DNA of 64,000 nucleotides from Lysinibacillus halotolerans (GTDB taxonomy: Bacteria; Bacillota; Bacilli; Bacillales_A; Planococcaceae), in assembly GCF_003711845.1 (NCBI RefSeq), contig NZ_RHLQ01000005.1, forward strand, positions 36,049-100,048. Direction: 5' to 3'. The stretch's first letter is position 1; the number at the start of each line of letters is the position of its first letter. Below the pieces are notes generated by a model that worked only from the letters and a program-made list of their open reading frames with translations, searched no databases and had not been told where the DNA came from. Below are positions 34,803 through 43,762 of the stretch, in pieces. A program made the translations under genes and the position numbers.

Positions 34803-36113
34803 TTAAAAATTCAATTGATAAATTTTGCTTGGCCGTCCTTTTGCTTTTGTAACTTTATTTGTTATGGAAGTCGCATAGTTCGTTTCTTCTAGTCGTTTTA
34901 ACAATCGATTGGCAGTGCGAATGGAAACAGATAAATGGATACTCAAATCTTCAGCTGTTATCGCCTCGCGTTTCAGCTTGTAAACTAAACTATAAATTTT
35001 TTGTAAATGGAGAAGGGATATATTCGTATCTTCCGCAATTTTTACTAATTTTTCGTTATCAAAATCGTTCATCGTAGCAGTAGCATTGCCATCCAGTGGT
35101 CCGATTAGTTGATTTTCTTTCGTTAAAATATAAGCCTCTGTAAGTGAACCAGTACAATAGGTTGCTGCCTTCTCTGCTTGTATTCTTGCCTCTTGTAATG
35201 TTTTACCGATTCCCCAACCAATTTTTACTTTGAAGGACAATTGATTTCTTAAAAACTCAACAAGGGAACACATTTCTTGATGATTTGTTATCAATAAAAA
35301 GTCTTTGTAGTTCGTTATTAATTCGTAGTGGATAGCACTTCTATATGTAATTAATGAAATTCCTAATTTTCGATTAAAGTCTAAAATCGCTTTGTAAAGA
35401 GCAATTTGCCTGTATTCAATTTCAGTAGGATCATTTTGAGACATGGAAAATTCTAAAAATCCTGCAACGACTTGACTGTTCATTAAATCAGCTACTTCTA
35501 TTTCTTTTAACAATTCTAAAATGGTCGACTTCATACTTTCTAAAGTAGGTGTGACAAGAATAAGATTTATATTTTGATCATCAAAAAAGGAATGTAAATT
35601 CGTTAACCGAGTCAAAGAGAAACGAATTTTTTGTTCCTCCCAAAGTTTTGAATGGGCTTCATAGACGACATCGTACGCATTCGGATGTCCAAAAACTTCC
35701 ACCGTATCCCCAAGTAAGTAGGGGAAATCTTCTGGCGATATAATTTCCTTTAATCTAAAATAATTATTCTCTTTATATAAAAAATCAATGATGCAATGTT
35801 TAAAAGAGAAATCCGGATATTTATATTGGATTTCTGCGATTTTAAAATAAAAATCTCGTTCAGAAATGTCAAAATAGGCACATGGTACTTTAGAAAAATG
35901 GTCAGGAAGGTTTCTTTGGATATGTAAGTAAGGAATTTGACCACTGAAAATAACTCCATCAAAGGTTTTCACTTTTTCTAAAAATGCCATTTCTAAATCA
36001 ACTAAATTTTCATAAAAGAAGATTTGCAGATTAATATTATCAATTTGAATCGTTTCACAATTTTTTAACCATCTGTATGAATATTTAGTCGAAAAGACGC
36101 ATACGTTATACAT
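34803..36113 (-). CDS. Transcriptional regulator divergent to abgT, with GGDEF-like and winged-helix parts
   Basis: 436 residues. The N-terminal ~150 residues resemble a ligand-sensing domain (FDGVIFSGQIPYLHIQR, like PrpR-N-type folds). The middle has a GGDEF/GCH_III-like segment without the catalytic GGDEF (KIGWGIGKTLQEARIQAEKAATYC). The C-terminus is a winged helix (ITAEDLSIHLSVSIRTANRLLKRL ending GRPSKIYQL). It is divergent from abgTAB with a 105-bp shared promoter region, so it most likely controls that operon in response to its substrate. The family is not named; the assignments are by eye. Confidence 0.68.
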   Translation of the reverse strand: MYNVCVFSTKYSYRWLKNCETIQIDNINLQIFFYENLVDLEMAFLEKVKTFDGVIFSGQIPYLHIQRNLPDHFSKVPCAYFDISERDFYFKIAEIQYKYPDFSFKHCIIDFLYKENNYFRLKEIISPEDFPYLLGDTVEVFGHPNAYDVVYEAHSKLWEEQKIRFSLTRLTNLHSFFDDQNINLILVTPTLESMKSTILELLKEIEVADLMNSQVVAGFLEFSMSQNDPTEIEYRQIALYKAILDFNRKLGISLITYRSAIHYELITNYKDFLLITNHQEMCSLVEFLRNQLSFKVKIGWGIGKTLQEARIQAEKAATYCTGSLTEAYILTKENQLIGPLDGNATATMNDFDNEKLVKIAEDTNISLLHLQKIYSLVYKLKREAITAEDLSIHLSVSIRTANRLLKRLEETNYATSITNKVTKAKGRPSKIYQLNF

Positions 36114-36218
36114 TTAATATCCTCCGTTGTCACTATTGTGGTAATTTTCAAAATATTTTAACCTAATTTAAAGACATTGTAAAAAATAGTCCAAAAATAA
36201 AAAGGGGGAAGTAAAAAT

Positions 36219-37751
36219 ATGAACAATCATCAGGAAATAGAAACTGCCAAAAATGGTGCTTTCAACAAATTTTTAAACACTGTTGAAAAAATCGGTAATA
36301 AATTACCCCATCCATTTATGCTTTTCTTCTATCTTACACTTATTCTCGTTGCAATTTCATTTATTTTAGGCGTTATGAATGCCTCTGTTATTCATCCTAA
36401 TACGGGTGAAACGGTAGCGGTTAACAATTTGCTCTCAAAAGAAGGCGTTCGCTATATTTTAGGTAATACGCTAACAAACTTTACCGGTTTTGCACCATTA
36501 GGTTTAGTGTTAACAATGATGCTTGGTATTGGTTTATCTGAACGAGTAGGACTATTTTCTGCATTAATGACAAAGGCAATTATCAAAACCCCTAAACGAA
36601 TCGTAACCTTTATGGTCGTATTCATCGGTATTTTAGGAAATATTGCTTCTGATGCAGCCTTTGTAGTCATTCCTCCTTTAGCTGCTTTAGTCTTTTTATC
36701 ACTAGGAAGACATCCGTTAGCAGGTTTAGCAGCTGGACTAGCTGGAGCCGGAATCGGTTTTACGGCAAATATTTTAGTTGCCGGCACAGATGCTTTACTT
36801 TCGGGTATTACTACAGAAATCGCTAAGTCAATTGATAGTGAGATGGTCGTTTCACCATTAGATAACTGGTTCTTTATGAGCGCATCTACATTTTTATTAG
36901 CTTTTTTAGGTGCGATCGTTACGGATAAAATAGTGGAACCCCGTTTAGGTACATATAATGGAGAAAAGAAAGCCGATTTACATGAATTGACACCATTAGA
37001 AAACAAAGCTCTTCGTAATACAGGAATCGCTGCTTTATTATTTATCGGGTTCATATTAGTTTTAATGTTTATTCCGAATTCACCGTTATTAAACGATGAC
37101 GGTACACTATTACGCTCACCATTTTTATCAGGTATAGTACCAATTCTTTTTGCATTTTTCTTAGTAACAGGTATTACATACGGTATGTCAGTTAAAAAAA
37201 TTGAGAAAATAGCTGATGTTCCGAATTTAATGGCAGAGGCGATTCGCGATCTTTCAAGCTATATCGTTTTAATTTTTATGATTGGCCAATTTATCGGATA
37301 TTTTAACTGGACGAATATCGCTACGTGGATGGCAGTCCATTTAGCTAACATTCTAACGGCTATTAATTTAACAAATGTCTTTGCAATCGTGTTATTCACA
37401 TTGCTTGTAGCTGTATTAAGTTTATTTATTATTAGTGGATCTGCCCTATGGTCCCTTGTGGCTCCAATTTTCGTACCGACTTTTATGTTATTAGGTTATC
37501 ATCCTGCCTTCGTTCAATTAGCATATCGTATTGGGGAATCATCTACAAATATGGTAACACCATTAAATCAATATTTTGCGATAATACTAGGTTTCATGCT
37601 TATTTATAACAAAAGAGCAGGAATAGGTACATTGATGTCATTGATGATTCCATACACAATTATCTTTTTAATTGCATGGATTCTTTTAATGTTAGTGTTT
37701 GTAATGTTTAATATTCCAATTGGTCCGGGTGTTCACTACTTATTAAAATAG
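36219..37751 (+). CDS. abgT: AbgT-family transporter
   Basis: 510 residues with about 11-12 hydrophobic helices, opening with an amphipathic N-terminus and KLPHPFMLFFYL. The family is clear from the motifs GFAPLGLVLTMMLGIGLSERVGL, NIASDAAFVVIPPLAA and SSTNMVTPLNQYFAII. Family members import p-aminobenzoyl-glutamate or export sulfonamides/PABA. Adjacent abgA and abgB hydrolases favour uptake of aminobenzoyl-glutamate or a similar aryl-amino acid here. AAAGGGGGAAG precedes the ATG. It is the first gene of the abgT-abgA-abgB operon. Confidence 0.93.
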   Translation: MNNHQEIETAKNGAFNKFLNTVEKIGNKLPHPFMLFFYLTLILVAISFILGVMNASVIHPNTGETVAVNNLLSKEGVRYILGNTLTNFTGFAPLGLVLTMMLGIGLSERVGLFSALMTKAIIKTPKRIVTFMVVFIGILGNIASDAAFVVIPPLAALVFLSLGRHPLAGLAAGLAGAGIGFTANILVAGTDALLSGITTEIAKSIDSEMVVSPLDNWFFMSASTFLLAFLGAIVTDKIVEPRLGTYNGEKKADLHELTPLENKALRNTGIAALLFIGFILVLMFIPNSPLLNDDGTLLRSPFLSGIVPILFAFFLVTGITYGMSVKKIEKIADVPNLMAEAIRDLSSYIVLIFMIGQFIGYFNWTNIATWMAVHLANILTAINLTNVFAIVLFTLLVAVLSLFIISGSALWSLVAPIFVPTFMLLGYHPAFVQLAYRIGESSTNMVTPLNQYFAIILGFMLIYNKRAGIGTLMSLMIPYTIIFLIAWILLMLVFVMFNIPIGPGVHYLLK

Positions 37752-37763
37752 GAGATGACGTTC

Positions 37764-39074
37764 ATGAATTTTCTTACGTTAGAAAAGGATTATTTACAAG
37801 TTTTAAAAGAATGGAGAAGGGATTTTCACAAATTTCCTGAACCAGGTTGGTTAGAGTTCCGCACTTCTGCAATAATCGCCGAAAAACTCAGAACTTGGGG
37901 ATATGATGTATATGTAGGGAAAGAGATTGTTAACGGTATTTCATTAGGTGTACCAAATCAATCATTAGAACAGGCATTTTATCAAAAAGCGGTACAAAGT
38001 AATGTTTCATCAAAATGGTTAGAAAAAATGGAGGCTGGTAAAACCGGTGTGATAGCTACCTTCGACACAGGTATTGAAGGACCGACGATTGCTTATCGTG
38101 TCGATATAGATGCGCTTCCTATTCTTGAATCAGCAGATGAAGATCACATGCCTGAAAAATTAAATTTCCGTTCTGAAAATGAAGGGTTTATGCATGCTTG
38201 TGGTCATGATAGTCATGCAACAATTGGATTAGGGTTGGCACAACAATTAATGGAAAGAAAAGTAATGCTTCGTGGAAAGTTCATTATTATTTTCCAACCT
38301 GCAGAGGAAGGTGTAAGGGGAGGAAGTGCTATCGTTTCTTCTCCATTGTTAGAAAATATTGATTATTTATTTGCCCTCCATATTGGAACGGGTGTACCAA
38401 AAGGGACATTTGTTGCAGGAGTAGATGGTTTTTTAGCGACATCGAAATTTGATGTAACGATTAAAGGTGTTGCCGCCCATTCGGGAATTAATGCTGAAAG
38501 AGGAAAAAATGCTTTGTTAGCCAGTGCTCAAGCAACACTCGCATTACATAGTTTGCCTCCCCATAGTGAAGGGGTAGCACGTGTGAACGTCGGAACGTTA
38601 CAAGCTGGAAGTGGACGTAATATTATCCCGTCTTTAGCAAAAATGGAATTGGAAATTCGCGGAGAAACAACAGCGATTCATGACTTTTATGAAAAACGTG
38701 TTCAAGAGATTTTCAATGGGATACGAGCAATGTATGATGTTGACATTCAAGTAGAAAAAGTAGGATATGCGTTAAATATTCCTTCAGATCAAAAATTGGC
38801 CAAAACGTTAAAGGAAACGGCTAAATTCCAATCGGCGATTCATGAGATTGTCGAGTATAAAGAATTTAATTCCGGTTCTGAAGATGCAACGTTTTTAATG
38901 AAGCATGTACAAGAACAAGGTGGATTAGCATGTTACTCCATTATTGGGACAACGTTAGCTGCAGATCATCATCACGAAAAATTTGATATTGAAGAAGATG
39001 ATATGCTTGCAGCCCTTGAAATTTGGTTAAACGTGCCATTCAAAATTTATGAGGAGATGAAAGAGAATGGCTAA
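37764..39074 (+). CDS. abgA: M20-family amidohydrolase, AbgA-like subunit
   Basis: 436 residues, the same length as E. coli AbgA, if started at ATG 37764; the ATG at 37755 abuts the AGGAG ribosome binding site and is rejected. Metal-binding motif HACGHDSHAT (about 143-152), FQPAEEGVRGG, and the dimerisation-domain motif AAHSGINAERGKNALLAS. AbgA/AbgB form the p-aminobenzoyl-glutamate hydrolase that releases p-aminobenzoate and glutamate. The 3' end overlaps abgB by 8 bp. Folate salvage or catabolism of folate breakdown products is the likely role. Confidence 0.9.
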   Translation: MNFLTLEKDYLQVLKEWRRDFHKFPEPGWLEFRTSAIIAEKLRTWGYDVYVGKEIVNGISLGVPNQSLEQAFYQKAVQSNVSSKWLEKMEAGKTGVIATFDTGIEGPTIAYRVDIDALPILESADEDHMPEKLNFRSENEGFMHACGHDSHATIGLGLAQQLMERKVMLRGKFIIIFQPAEEGVRGGSAIVSSPLLENIDYLFALHIGTGVPKGTFVAGVDGFLATSKFDVTIKGVAAHSGINAERGKNALLASAQATLALHSLPPHSEGVARVNVGTLQAGSGRNIIPSLAKMELEIRGETTAIHDFYEKRVQEIFNGIRAMYDVDIQVEKVGYALNIPSDQKLAKTLKETAKFQSAIHEIVEYKEFNSGSEDATFLMKHVQEQGGLACYSIIGTTLAADHHHEKFDIEEDDMLAALEIWLNVPFKIYEEMKENG

Positions 39075-40506
39075 CATAGTAGAAGAGGTTGAAAATCTAT
39101 ATGACCAATATGAAAAGGAATTGATTCATCTTTCTGATCGTATTTGGGAACATCCTGAAACCCGTTTTAAAGAAACAGAATCTGTTAAAGTATTCACCAC
39201 CTATTTACGTCAAATCGGATTCGAAATTGAAATGGGTGTAGGTGGCATCGACACGGCCTTTGTTGCAAAATATGGTACAGAAGGTCCGGTTATTGGAATA
39301 TTAGGTGAATATGATGCCCTCCCTGGGTTAAGTCAAAAAGCAGGCAGTCCGATAAGAGAACCGCTAGTTGAAGGTGGAAATGGTCACGGTTGCGGTCATA
39401 ATCTACTTGGCACAGCTGGCATAGGAGCGGTTGTCGTATTAAAGGAGTTAATTGACAAAGGAGAAGTCGAAGGTCAAATTCACTACTTCGGATGCCCTGC
39501 CGAAGAAGGTGGCTCAGGTAAAACCTTTATGGTCCGTGAAGGGGTATTTGATTATGTCGATGTGGCATTAACTTGGCATCCGAACTCTTTTACAAGTGTA
39601 TTTAATTTTTCTTCCCTTGCAAACTATCAAGTATATTTTGAGTTTGAAGGGATCGCTTCCCATGCAGCAAATTCTCCCCATTTAGGAAGAAGTGCATTAG
39701 ATGCGGTTGAATTAATGAATGTTGGGGTGAACTATTTACGGGAACATATTTCGAAGGATGCAAAAGTCCATTATGCGATTACGAACTCTGGTGGGATGTC
39801 CCCAAATGTCGTTCAAGCGGAAGCTGAAGTTTTATATTTAATCCGTGCTAATACAATTCAAGAAGTAGATGAGATTTATAAACGAATTGTGAAAATTGCA
39901 GAGGGCGCTGCATTAATGACTGAAACGAAAGTAAAAGTAAAATTTGATAAAGCATGTTCGAATTATATCCCTAATGATACGATCAACCAAATTATTTATA
40001 AAAAATTACAGTTAGTAGGGTTACCTACGTATAATGAGGCTGAATTGGAGTATGCGAGGAAAATGGCTGAAACGATTAGTCCAGCTGAATTTTCTAGTGC
40101 CTTGGATGAAATTAAAACGATGTCTGAAGATAACCCAGTGGTAAAGGAAAAGGGGAGCGAATCCGTATTTTATCCTGTAGTGGTTCCTTACCAAAAGTCA
40201 AAGGCGTCAATGGCAGGTTCTACCGATGTAGCAGATGTAAGTTGGGTCGTACCAACTGCCCAATTTTTTGCAACTTGTTTTGTACTAGGGACACCGCTTC
40301 ATAGTTGGCAGCTTGTCTCTCAAGGTAAAACGGGTCTTGCCCATAAAGGGATGATTTATGCAAGTAAAGTAATGGCACTAACTGGTTTAGAGCTTTTACA
40401 AAACCCTGAATTAATTGAGCAAGCGAAAAAAGAGCTACAAGAACAAGTAAAAGATACATATATTAACCCGATACCAAAAGAAATTGTACCAAATATGTAC
40501 GGTTAA
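39067..40506 (+). CDS. abgB: M20-family amidohydrolase, AbgB-like subunit
   Basis: 479 residues, close to E. coli AbgB (481). GEYDALPGLSQ, the metal motif GNGHGCGHNLLG (about 104-115), the catalytic Glu pair in CPAEEGGSGK, GIASHAANSPHLGRSALDAV and the C-terminal LVSQGKTGLAHKGM are visible. It overlaps abgA by 8 bp with AGGAGATGAAAG just upstream, which suggests coupled, stoichiometric synthesis of the two subunits. Last gene of the operon, followed by a strong terminator. Confidence 0.92.
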   Translation: MANIVEEVENLYDQYEKELIHLSDRIWEHPETRFKETESVKVFTTYLRQIGFEIEMGVGGIDTAFVAKYGTEGPVIGILGEYDALPGLSQKAGSPIREPLVEGGNGHGCGHNLLGTAGIGAVVVLKELIDKGEVEGQIHYFGCPAEEGGSGKTFMVREGVFDYVDVALTWHPNSFTSVFNFSSLANYQVYFEFEGIASHAANSPHLGRSALDAVELMNVGVNYLREHISKDAKVHYAITNSGGMSPNVVQAEAEVLYLIRANTIQEVDEIYKRIVKIAEGAALMTETKVKVKFDKACSNYIPNDTINQIIYKKLQLVGLPTYNEAELEYARKMAETISPAEFSSALDEIKTMSEDNPVVKEKGSESVFYPVVVPYQKSKASMAGSTDVADVSWVVPTAQFFATCFVLGTPLHSWQLVSQGKTGLAHKGMIYASKVMALTGLELLQNPELIEQAKKELQEQVKDTYINPIPKEIVPNMYG

Positions 40507-40514
40507 TAAATGGG

Positions 40515-40556
40515 AAAAGAGCTGGTTTAGTTAAGAATACTAAACCAGCTCTTTTA
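40515..40556 (+). terminator. Terminator of the abgTAB operon
   Basis: Perfect 17-bp stem AAAAGAGCTGGTTTAGT/ACTAAACCAGCTCTTTT with a 7-nt loop. Confidence 0.93.
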
Positions 40557-40564
40557 ATGAAAAA

Positions 40565-40597
40565 TTATAAAAAACCAGTCAACATATTTTGACTGGT
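40565..40597 (-). terminator. Terminator of the cold-shock gene
   Basis: Stem ACCAGTCAA/TTGACTGGT (40574-40582, 40589-40597); on the minus strand it is followed by a run of T. Confidence 0.88.
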
Positions 40598-40607
40598 ACC
40601 CATCTCT

Positions 40608-40808
40608 CTATAATTTAACAACATTTGAAGCTTGGGGGCCTCGGTTACCTTCTACGATATCGAATGATACCGCTTGCCCTTCTTCCAATGTACGAAATCC
40701 TTCTTCTTTAATGCCAGTGAAGTGAACGAAAACGTCTTCACCATCGTTACACTCAATAAAACCGTAACCTTTTTCGTTATTGAACCATTTCACTTTTCCT
40801 TGGTGCAT
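40608..40808 (-). CDS. Cold-shock protein (CspA family)
   Basis: A 66-residue single cold-shock domain, an RNA chaperone binding single-stranded RNA/DNA. RNP1 KGYGFIE and RNP2 DVFVHFTGI are intact, with the usual [14 protein letters not shown] opening. GGAGGAG lies before the ATG at 40808. The leader is about 55 nt from the predicted promoter, shorter than the long thermosensing leaders of some csp genes. Which paralogue (CspB, C or D) cannot be told from one sequence. Confidence 0.96.
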   Translation of the reverse strand: MHQGKVKWFNNEKGYGFIECNDGEDVFVHFTGIKEEGFRTLEEGQAVSFDIVEGNRGPQASNVVKL

Positions 40809-40871
40809 AGAGGCGTTCTCCTCCTATTCCATAGTAATGGCATCTTTATTATGAAGCTTGTTACGAATTAA

Positions 40872-40910
40872 AATATACATTATTATAAAAATAGTGTCAA
40901 CATTTTGACA
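40872..40910 (-). promoter_or_regulatory. Promoter of the cold-shock gene with a palindrome over the -35
   Basis: Minus strand: TTGACA (40895-40900) and TATATT (40872-40877), 17-bp spacer. The -35 is one arm of the palindrome TGTCAA-CATT-TTGACA (40895-40910), a possible operator. Confidence 0.75.
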
Positions 40911-41078
40911 TTTTCGTAAATAAATGAAATGGAAAAATGAGGAATAGAACTGTACAATTCGTAAAAATATATTGTATAAATTCTTTCAACTTTCTTTTAG
41001 GATATTCAATAATCTCTATTTTTAAGCAGTTTTCAGGATAGAAAATACTTAAGTTGTAAGTAGATAGAAAGGAGGGGT

Positions 41079-41567
41079 ATGTTGGAAGATTTTATCATTT
41101 TATTTTTATTTGCCATTACATTACATAATTTAGAAGAAGCATTATGGTTACCAACTTGGTCCCAGCATAGTTCTAAATTTCATAGACCAGTTGGGAAAAA
41201 TGAATTTCATTTTGCAGTAATTGTCATAACTTCATTAGCATATTTGTCTTCTTTCCTTTATCTGTGTTACCCAAATTTGACTTTCATTAAATATATTTTA
41301 ATTGGTTTCCTCGGTTCTATGGTAGTGAATGCTATTTTTCCTCATTTGCTTGCGACAATTTTATTAAAACGATATGCACCTGGTGTTGTAACTGGAGTAT
41401 TATTGAACATACCCATCAATAGTTTGATTATCCTTCGATTTATTCAAGGAAACGAAATAACGATTACCGGTTTAATTTTATCAACAATCATTGTTGGTAT
41501 CGTATTGCTAAGTCTCATTCCTGTTCTATTTAAAGTGGGAAAATCGATTACTCAACAAATCTATTGA
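41079..41567 (+). CDS. HXXEE-domain membrane protein
   Basis: 162 residues with four or five membrane helices. The diagnostic motif LHNLEEALWLPTW (His-x-x-Glu-Glu) sits at the end of the first helix. Families with this motif are described as integral membrane proteins, possibly metal-binding enzymes, with unknown function. AAAGGAGGGG lies just upstream; ATG 41079 or TTG 41082 could be the start. It is flanked by the cold-shock gene and the siderophore permeases, but is on the opposite strand to both. Confidence 0.8.
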   Translation: MLEDFIILFLFAITLHNLEEALWLPTWSQHSSKFHRPVGKNEFHFAVIVITSLAYLSSFLYLCYPNLTFIKYILIGFLGSMVVNAIFPHLLATILLKRYAPGVVTGVLLNIPINSLIILRFIQGNEITITGLILSTIIVGIVLLSLIPVLFKVGKSITQQIY

Positions 41568-41587
41568 TATAATCATTTATGAAAATG

Positions 41588-41625
41588 AAAGCCGCTTACT
41601 CCAAAAAAGGTATAAGCGGCTTTTA
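41588..41625. terminator. Bidirectional terminator between the HXXEE gene and yfhA-like gene
   Basis: Stem GCCGCTTA/TAAGCGGC (41591-41598, 41613-41620) with A and T flanks, between convergent genes. Confidence 0.87.
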
Positions 41626-41630
41626 CCTTC

Positions 41631-42650
41631 TTATTGTTTAAATAACAGCAAATAAATAAAATAAGGGGCACCAATAACTGAAATAACAATACCTACTGGC
41701 AATTCAACAGGGGCTAATAGTACCCGTCCGATTGTATCTGCTACTAAAACTAATAATGCTCCTAGACATAAACTAATCGGAATAATTCGACGATGGCTTG
41801 CTCCAACAAGTTTTCGTGCCATATGGGGAGCGATTAGTCCAACGAACGTTATACCACCACCAACCGCTACACAAGCGCCTGCTAACGCTACGGAAACAAA
41901 TAGCAGTAGTCGTCGTTCCTTTTCTACGGATATACCGACCGCAATGGAAGGCACTTCACCTAATGTTAACAAATCTAAAGTACGAGATTTATAAATTACA
42001 AATGGTATAAGAATCATTAACCATGGAATGATGGCCCATACATAGGTCCAAGTAGACCCCCAAATCGTTCCTGATATCCAAATGAGCGCTTTTGTAAAAT
42101 CGGCTGGTTCCATTTTCAATTGAAAGATGGTTAATCCGGCACTAAAAGCTGCATTAACACCTATGCCGACAAGGATCATTCGCGTTGGTTTTATTGTCCC
42201 TTTTTTCCACGCTAGCAAATAAATAATGAGCGCAGCGCTAAAAGCACCAAAGAGTGCAATTAAGGGCATTAAAAACACCGAAACCCAAGATTGATAAAAT
42301 ACGTTTCCTTGAATGAAAAACATATAGAACACAACCATAAATCCTGCACCGGAATTAATGCCAAGAATTCCTGGGTCAGCTAAAGGATTTCTTGAAATGC
42401 TTTGTAATATAGCACCAGAAACCGAAATACCAGCTCCGACTAATATGGCCATTATAATACGAGGTAATCGAAAATTAACTATTGTTAACTCATCAGAATC
42501 GGTTCCTTGTCCAATGAAGGTTTTTAGTACATTTTGAAAAGGAACTTCTATGTATCCGGCGTTGATACTAATAAATATCATGACAAGAATAAGTACGACT
42601 AAGCTGCTGATATAAAGGGTGAAAGGGATTTTTTTCTTTAATATTTGCAT
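41631..42650 (-). CDS. FecCD-family siderophore ABC permease (YfhA-like)
   Basis: 339 residues, about 9-10 membrane helices. FecCD hallmarks: FRLPRIIMAILVGAGISVSGAILQ, NPLADPGILGINSGAG, and AGGITFVGLIAPH-type coupling region (VGGGITFVGLIAPHMARKLVG). It is the second permease of a heterodimer; the start overlaps the stop of the upstream permease by one base. Length and layout match B. subtilis yfhA, which with yfiZ and divergent yfiY imports hydroxamate siderophores (schizokinen/arthrobactin) using the shared ATPase YusV. Assignment to that system is by layout, not by search. Confidence 0.9.
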   Translation of the reverse strand: MQILKKKIPFTLYISSLVVLILVMIFISINAGYIEVPFQNVLKTFIGQGTDSDELTIVNFRLPRIIMAILVGAGISVSGAILQSISRNPLADPGILGINSGAGFMVVFYMFFIQGNVFYQSWVSVFLMPLIALFGAFSAALIIYLLAWKKGTIKPTRMILVGIGVNAAFSAGLTIFQLKMEPADFTKALIWISGTIWGSTWTYVWAIIPWLMILIPFVIYKSRTLDLLTLGEVPSIAVGISVEKERRLLLFVSVALAGACVAVGGGITFVGLIAPHMARKLVGASHRRIIPISLCLGALLVLVADTIGRVLLAPVELPVGIVISVIGAPYFIYLLLFKQ

Positions 42651-43654
42651 TATAAACCTCTCCCATCTTTCCGGGCTAAATATAAGAAAAATGGAACTCC
42701 TATTAGTGCAGTGACAGCTCCTGCAGGCGTTTCAAAGGGATCATTAATAACCCTACCTACAATATCAGCTACAAGTAAAAGTGCGCCTCCAAAGATTGCG
42801 GACATAGGGATAATCCATCGATAATCAACACCGACAATGATTCGAACGATATGGGGAACAATTAATCCGACAAATCCAATCATTCCTGCAATTGATACGG
42901 CTGTTCCTGTTAAAATGAGTACGGCAATCGTACTGAGTATTCGAACAAAGTTCGTTTTTAACCCAAGTCCTTTTGCTACTTCATCCCCTAAACTTGCAAC
43001 TGAAATAGAACGAGAAAGAAGGATTGCAAGAATAATCCCTCCGGAAATGAGCGGAACAGCAATTTGAACATGAATCGGTTGAATACTACTAAGTCCACCA
43101 GCATACCAATAACTCATATCTTTTGATATATCAAATTTCAAACCTATAGCGGTAGATAAGGCACTTAATAGGGATGTAATGGCTGACCCAGCTAATGCTA
43201 ATTTAACAGGGGTTATGCCCCCTTTTGCAATAGAAGTAAATAGAAATACAAGACCAACACCTAAACCTGCACCTACTAAAGCACCGATAACAATGGCCGA
43301 ATAAGAAGGGTCACGGAAAATGGCAAAAACGATCGCAACAAAAAATGTTGCTCCGGCAGTAACGCCCATAATAGAAGGGGAAGCTAAAGCGTTACGAGTA
43401 ACTCCTTGCATAATCGCACCTGAAACTGCAAGGGCAGCCCCTACAAAAATGGCAGCAATTGCCCTTGGAATTCTTAGTTGATGAATCAATATATGATTTG
43501 AATCGGAAGCATCATACTGAAATATAGATTTCCAAATTGTAGAATAGGTGATGTCATTAGCACCGAAACGAATGGAAAGAATGACTGCTAATAGAATGAT
43601 GATAAGTCCGATTAAAAAACTTCCAATTTTAATAAATAGATTTCTTTCAGCCAT
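42650..43654 (-). CDS. FecCD-family siderophore ABC permease (YfiZ-like)
   Basis: 334 residues with about nine membrane helices. LRIPRAIAAIFVGAALAVSGAIMQG, NALASPSIMGVTAGAT and MIGFVGLIVPHIVRIIVG are the classical FecCD segments; the last contacts the ATPase. First gene of the two-permease operon, with TAGGAG before the minus-strand ATG. It is divergent from the binding-protein gene across a 108-bp promoter region containing a Fur box. Confidence 0.92.
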   Translation of the reverse strand: MAERNLFIKIGSFLIGLIIILLAVILSIRFGANDITYSTIWKSIFQYDASDSNHILIHQLRIPRAIAAIFVGAALAVSGAIMQGVTRNALASPSIMGVTAGATFFVAIVFAIFRDPSYSAIVIGALVGAGLGVGLVFLFTSIAKGGITPVKLALAGSAITSLLSALSTAIGLKFDISKDMSYWYAGGLSSIQPIHVQIAVPLISGGIILAILLSRSISVASLGDEVAKGLGLKTNFVRILSTIAVLILTGTAVSIAGMIGFVGLIVPHIVRIIVGVDYRWIIPMSAIFGGALLLVADIVGRVINDPFETPAGAVTALIGVPFFLYLARKDGRGL

Positions 43655-43713
43655 TTCAAAAAAACTCCTACATAATCATATTGACAATCGTTCTTGATTA
43701 CTGTAATTTTAAT

Positions 43714-43732
43714 GAGAATGATTATCAATGTC
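43714..43732. promoter_or_regulatory. Fur box in the divergent siderophore-uptake promoter
   Basis: GAGAATGATTATCAATGTC matches 16 of 19 positions of the Fur consensus. It lies between the divergent permease operon and the binding-protein gene, so one site could repress both under iron sufficiency. Confidence 0.85.
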
Positions 43733-43762
43733 GAATTATATCACATTTTTAGGAGGATGAAA

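Noticed and set aside
36452..37054. 200-codon minus-strand frame
   Set aside because: Shadow of abgT coding sequence. The translation is Lys/Pro/Ala-rich without any domain, and abgT is unambiguous.
42941..42960. CGAACAAAGTTCG considered as an SOS (LexA) box
   Set aside because: It lies inside the permease coding sequence and has a 3-nt rather than 4-nt spacer.
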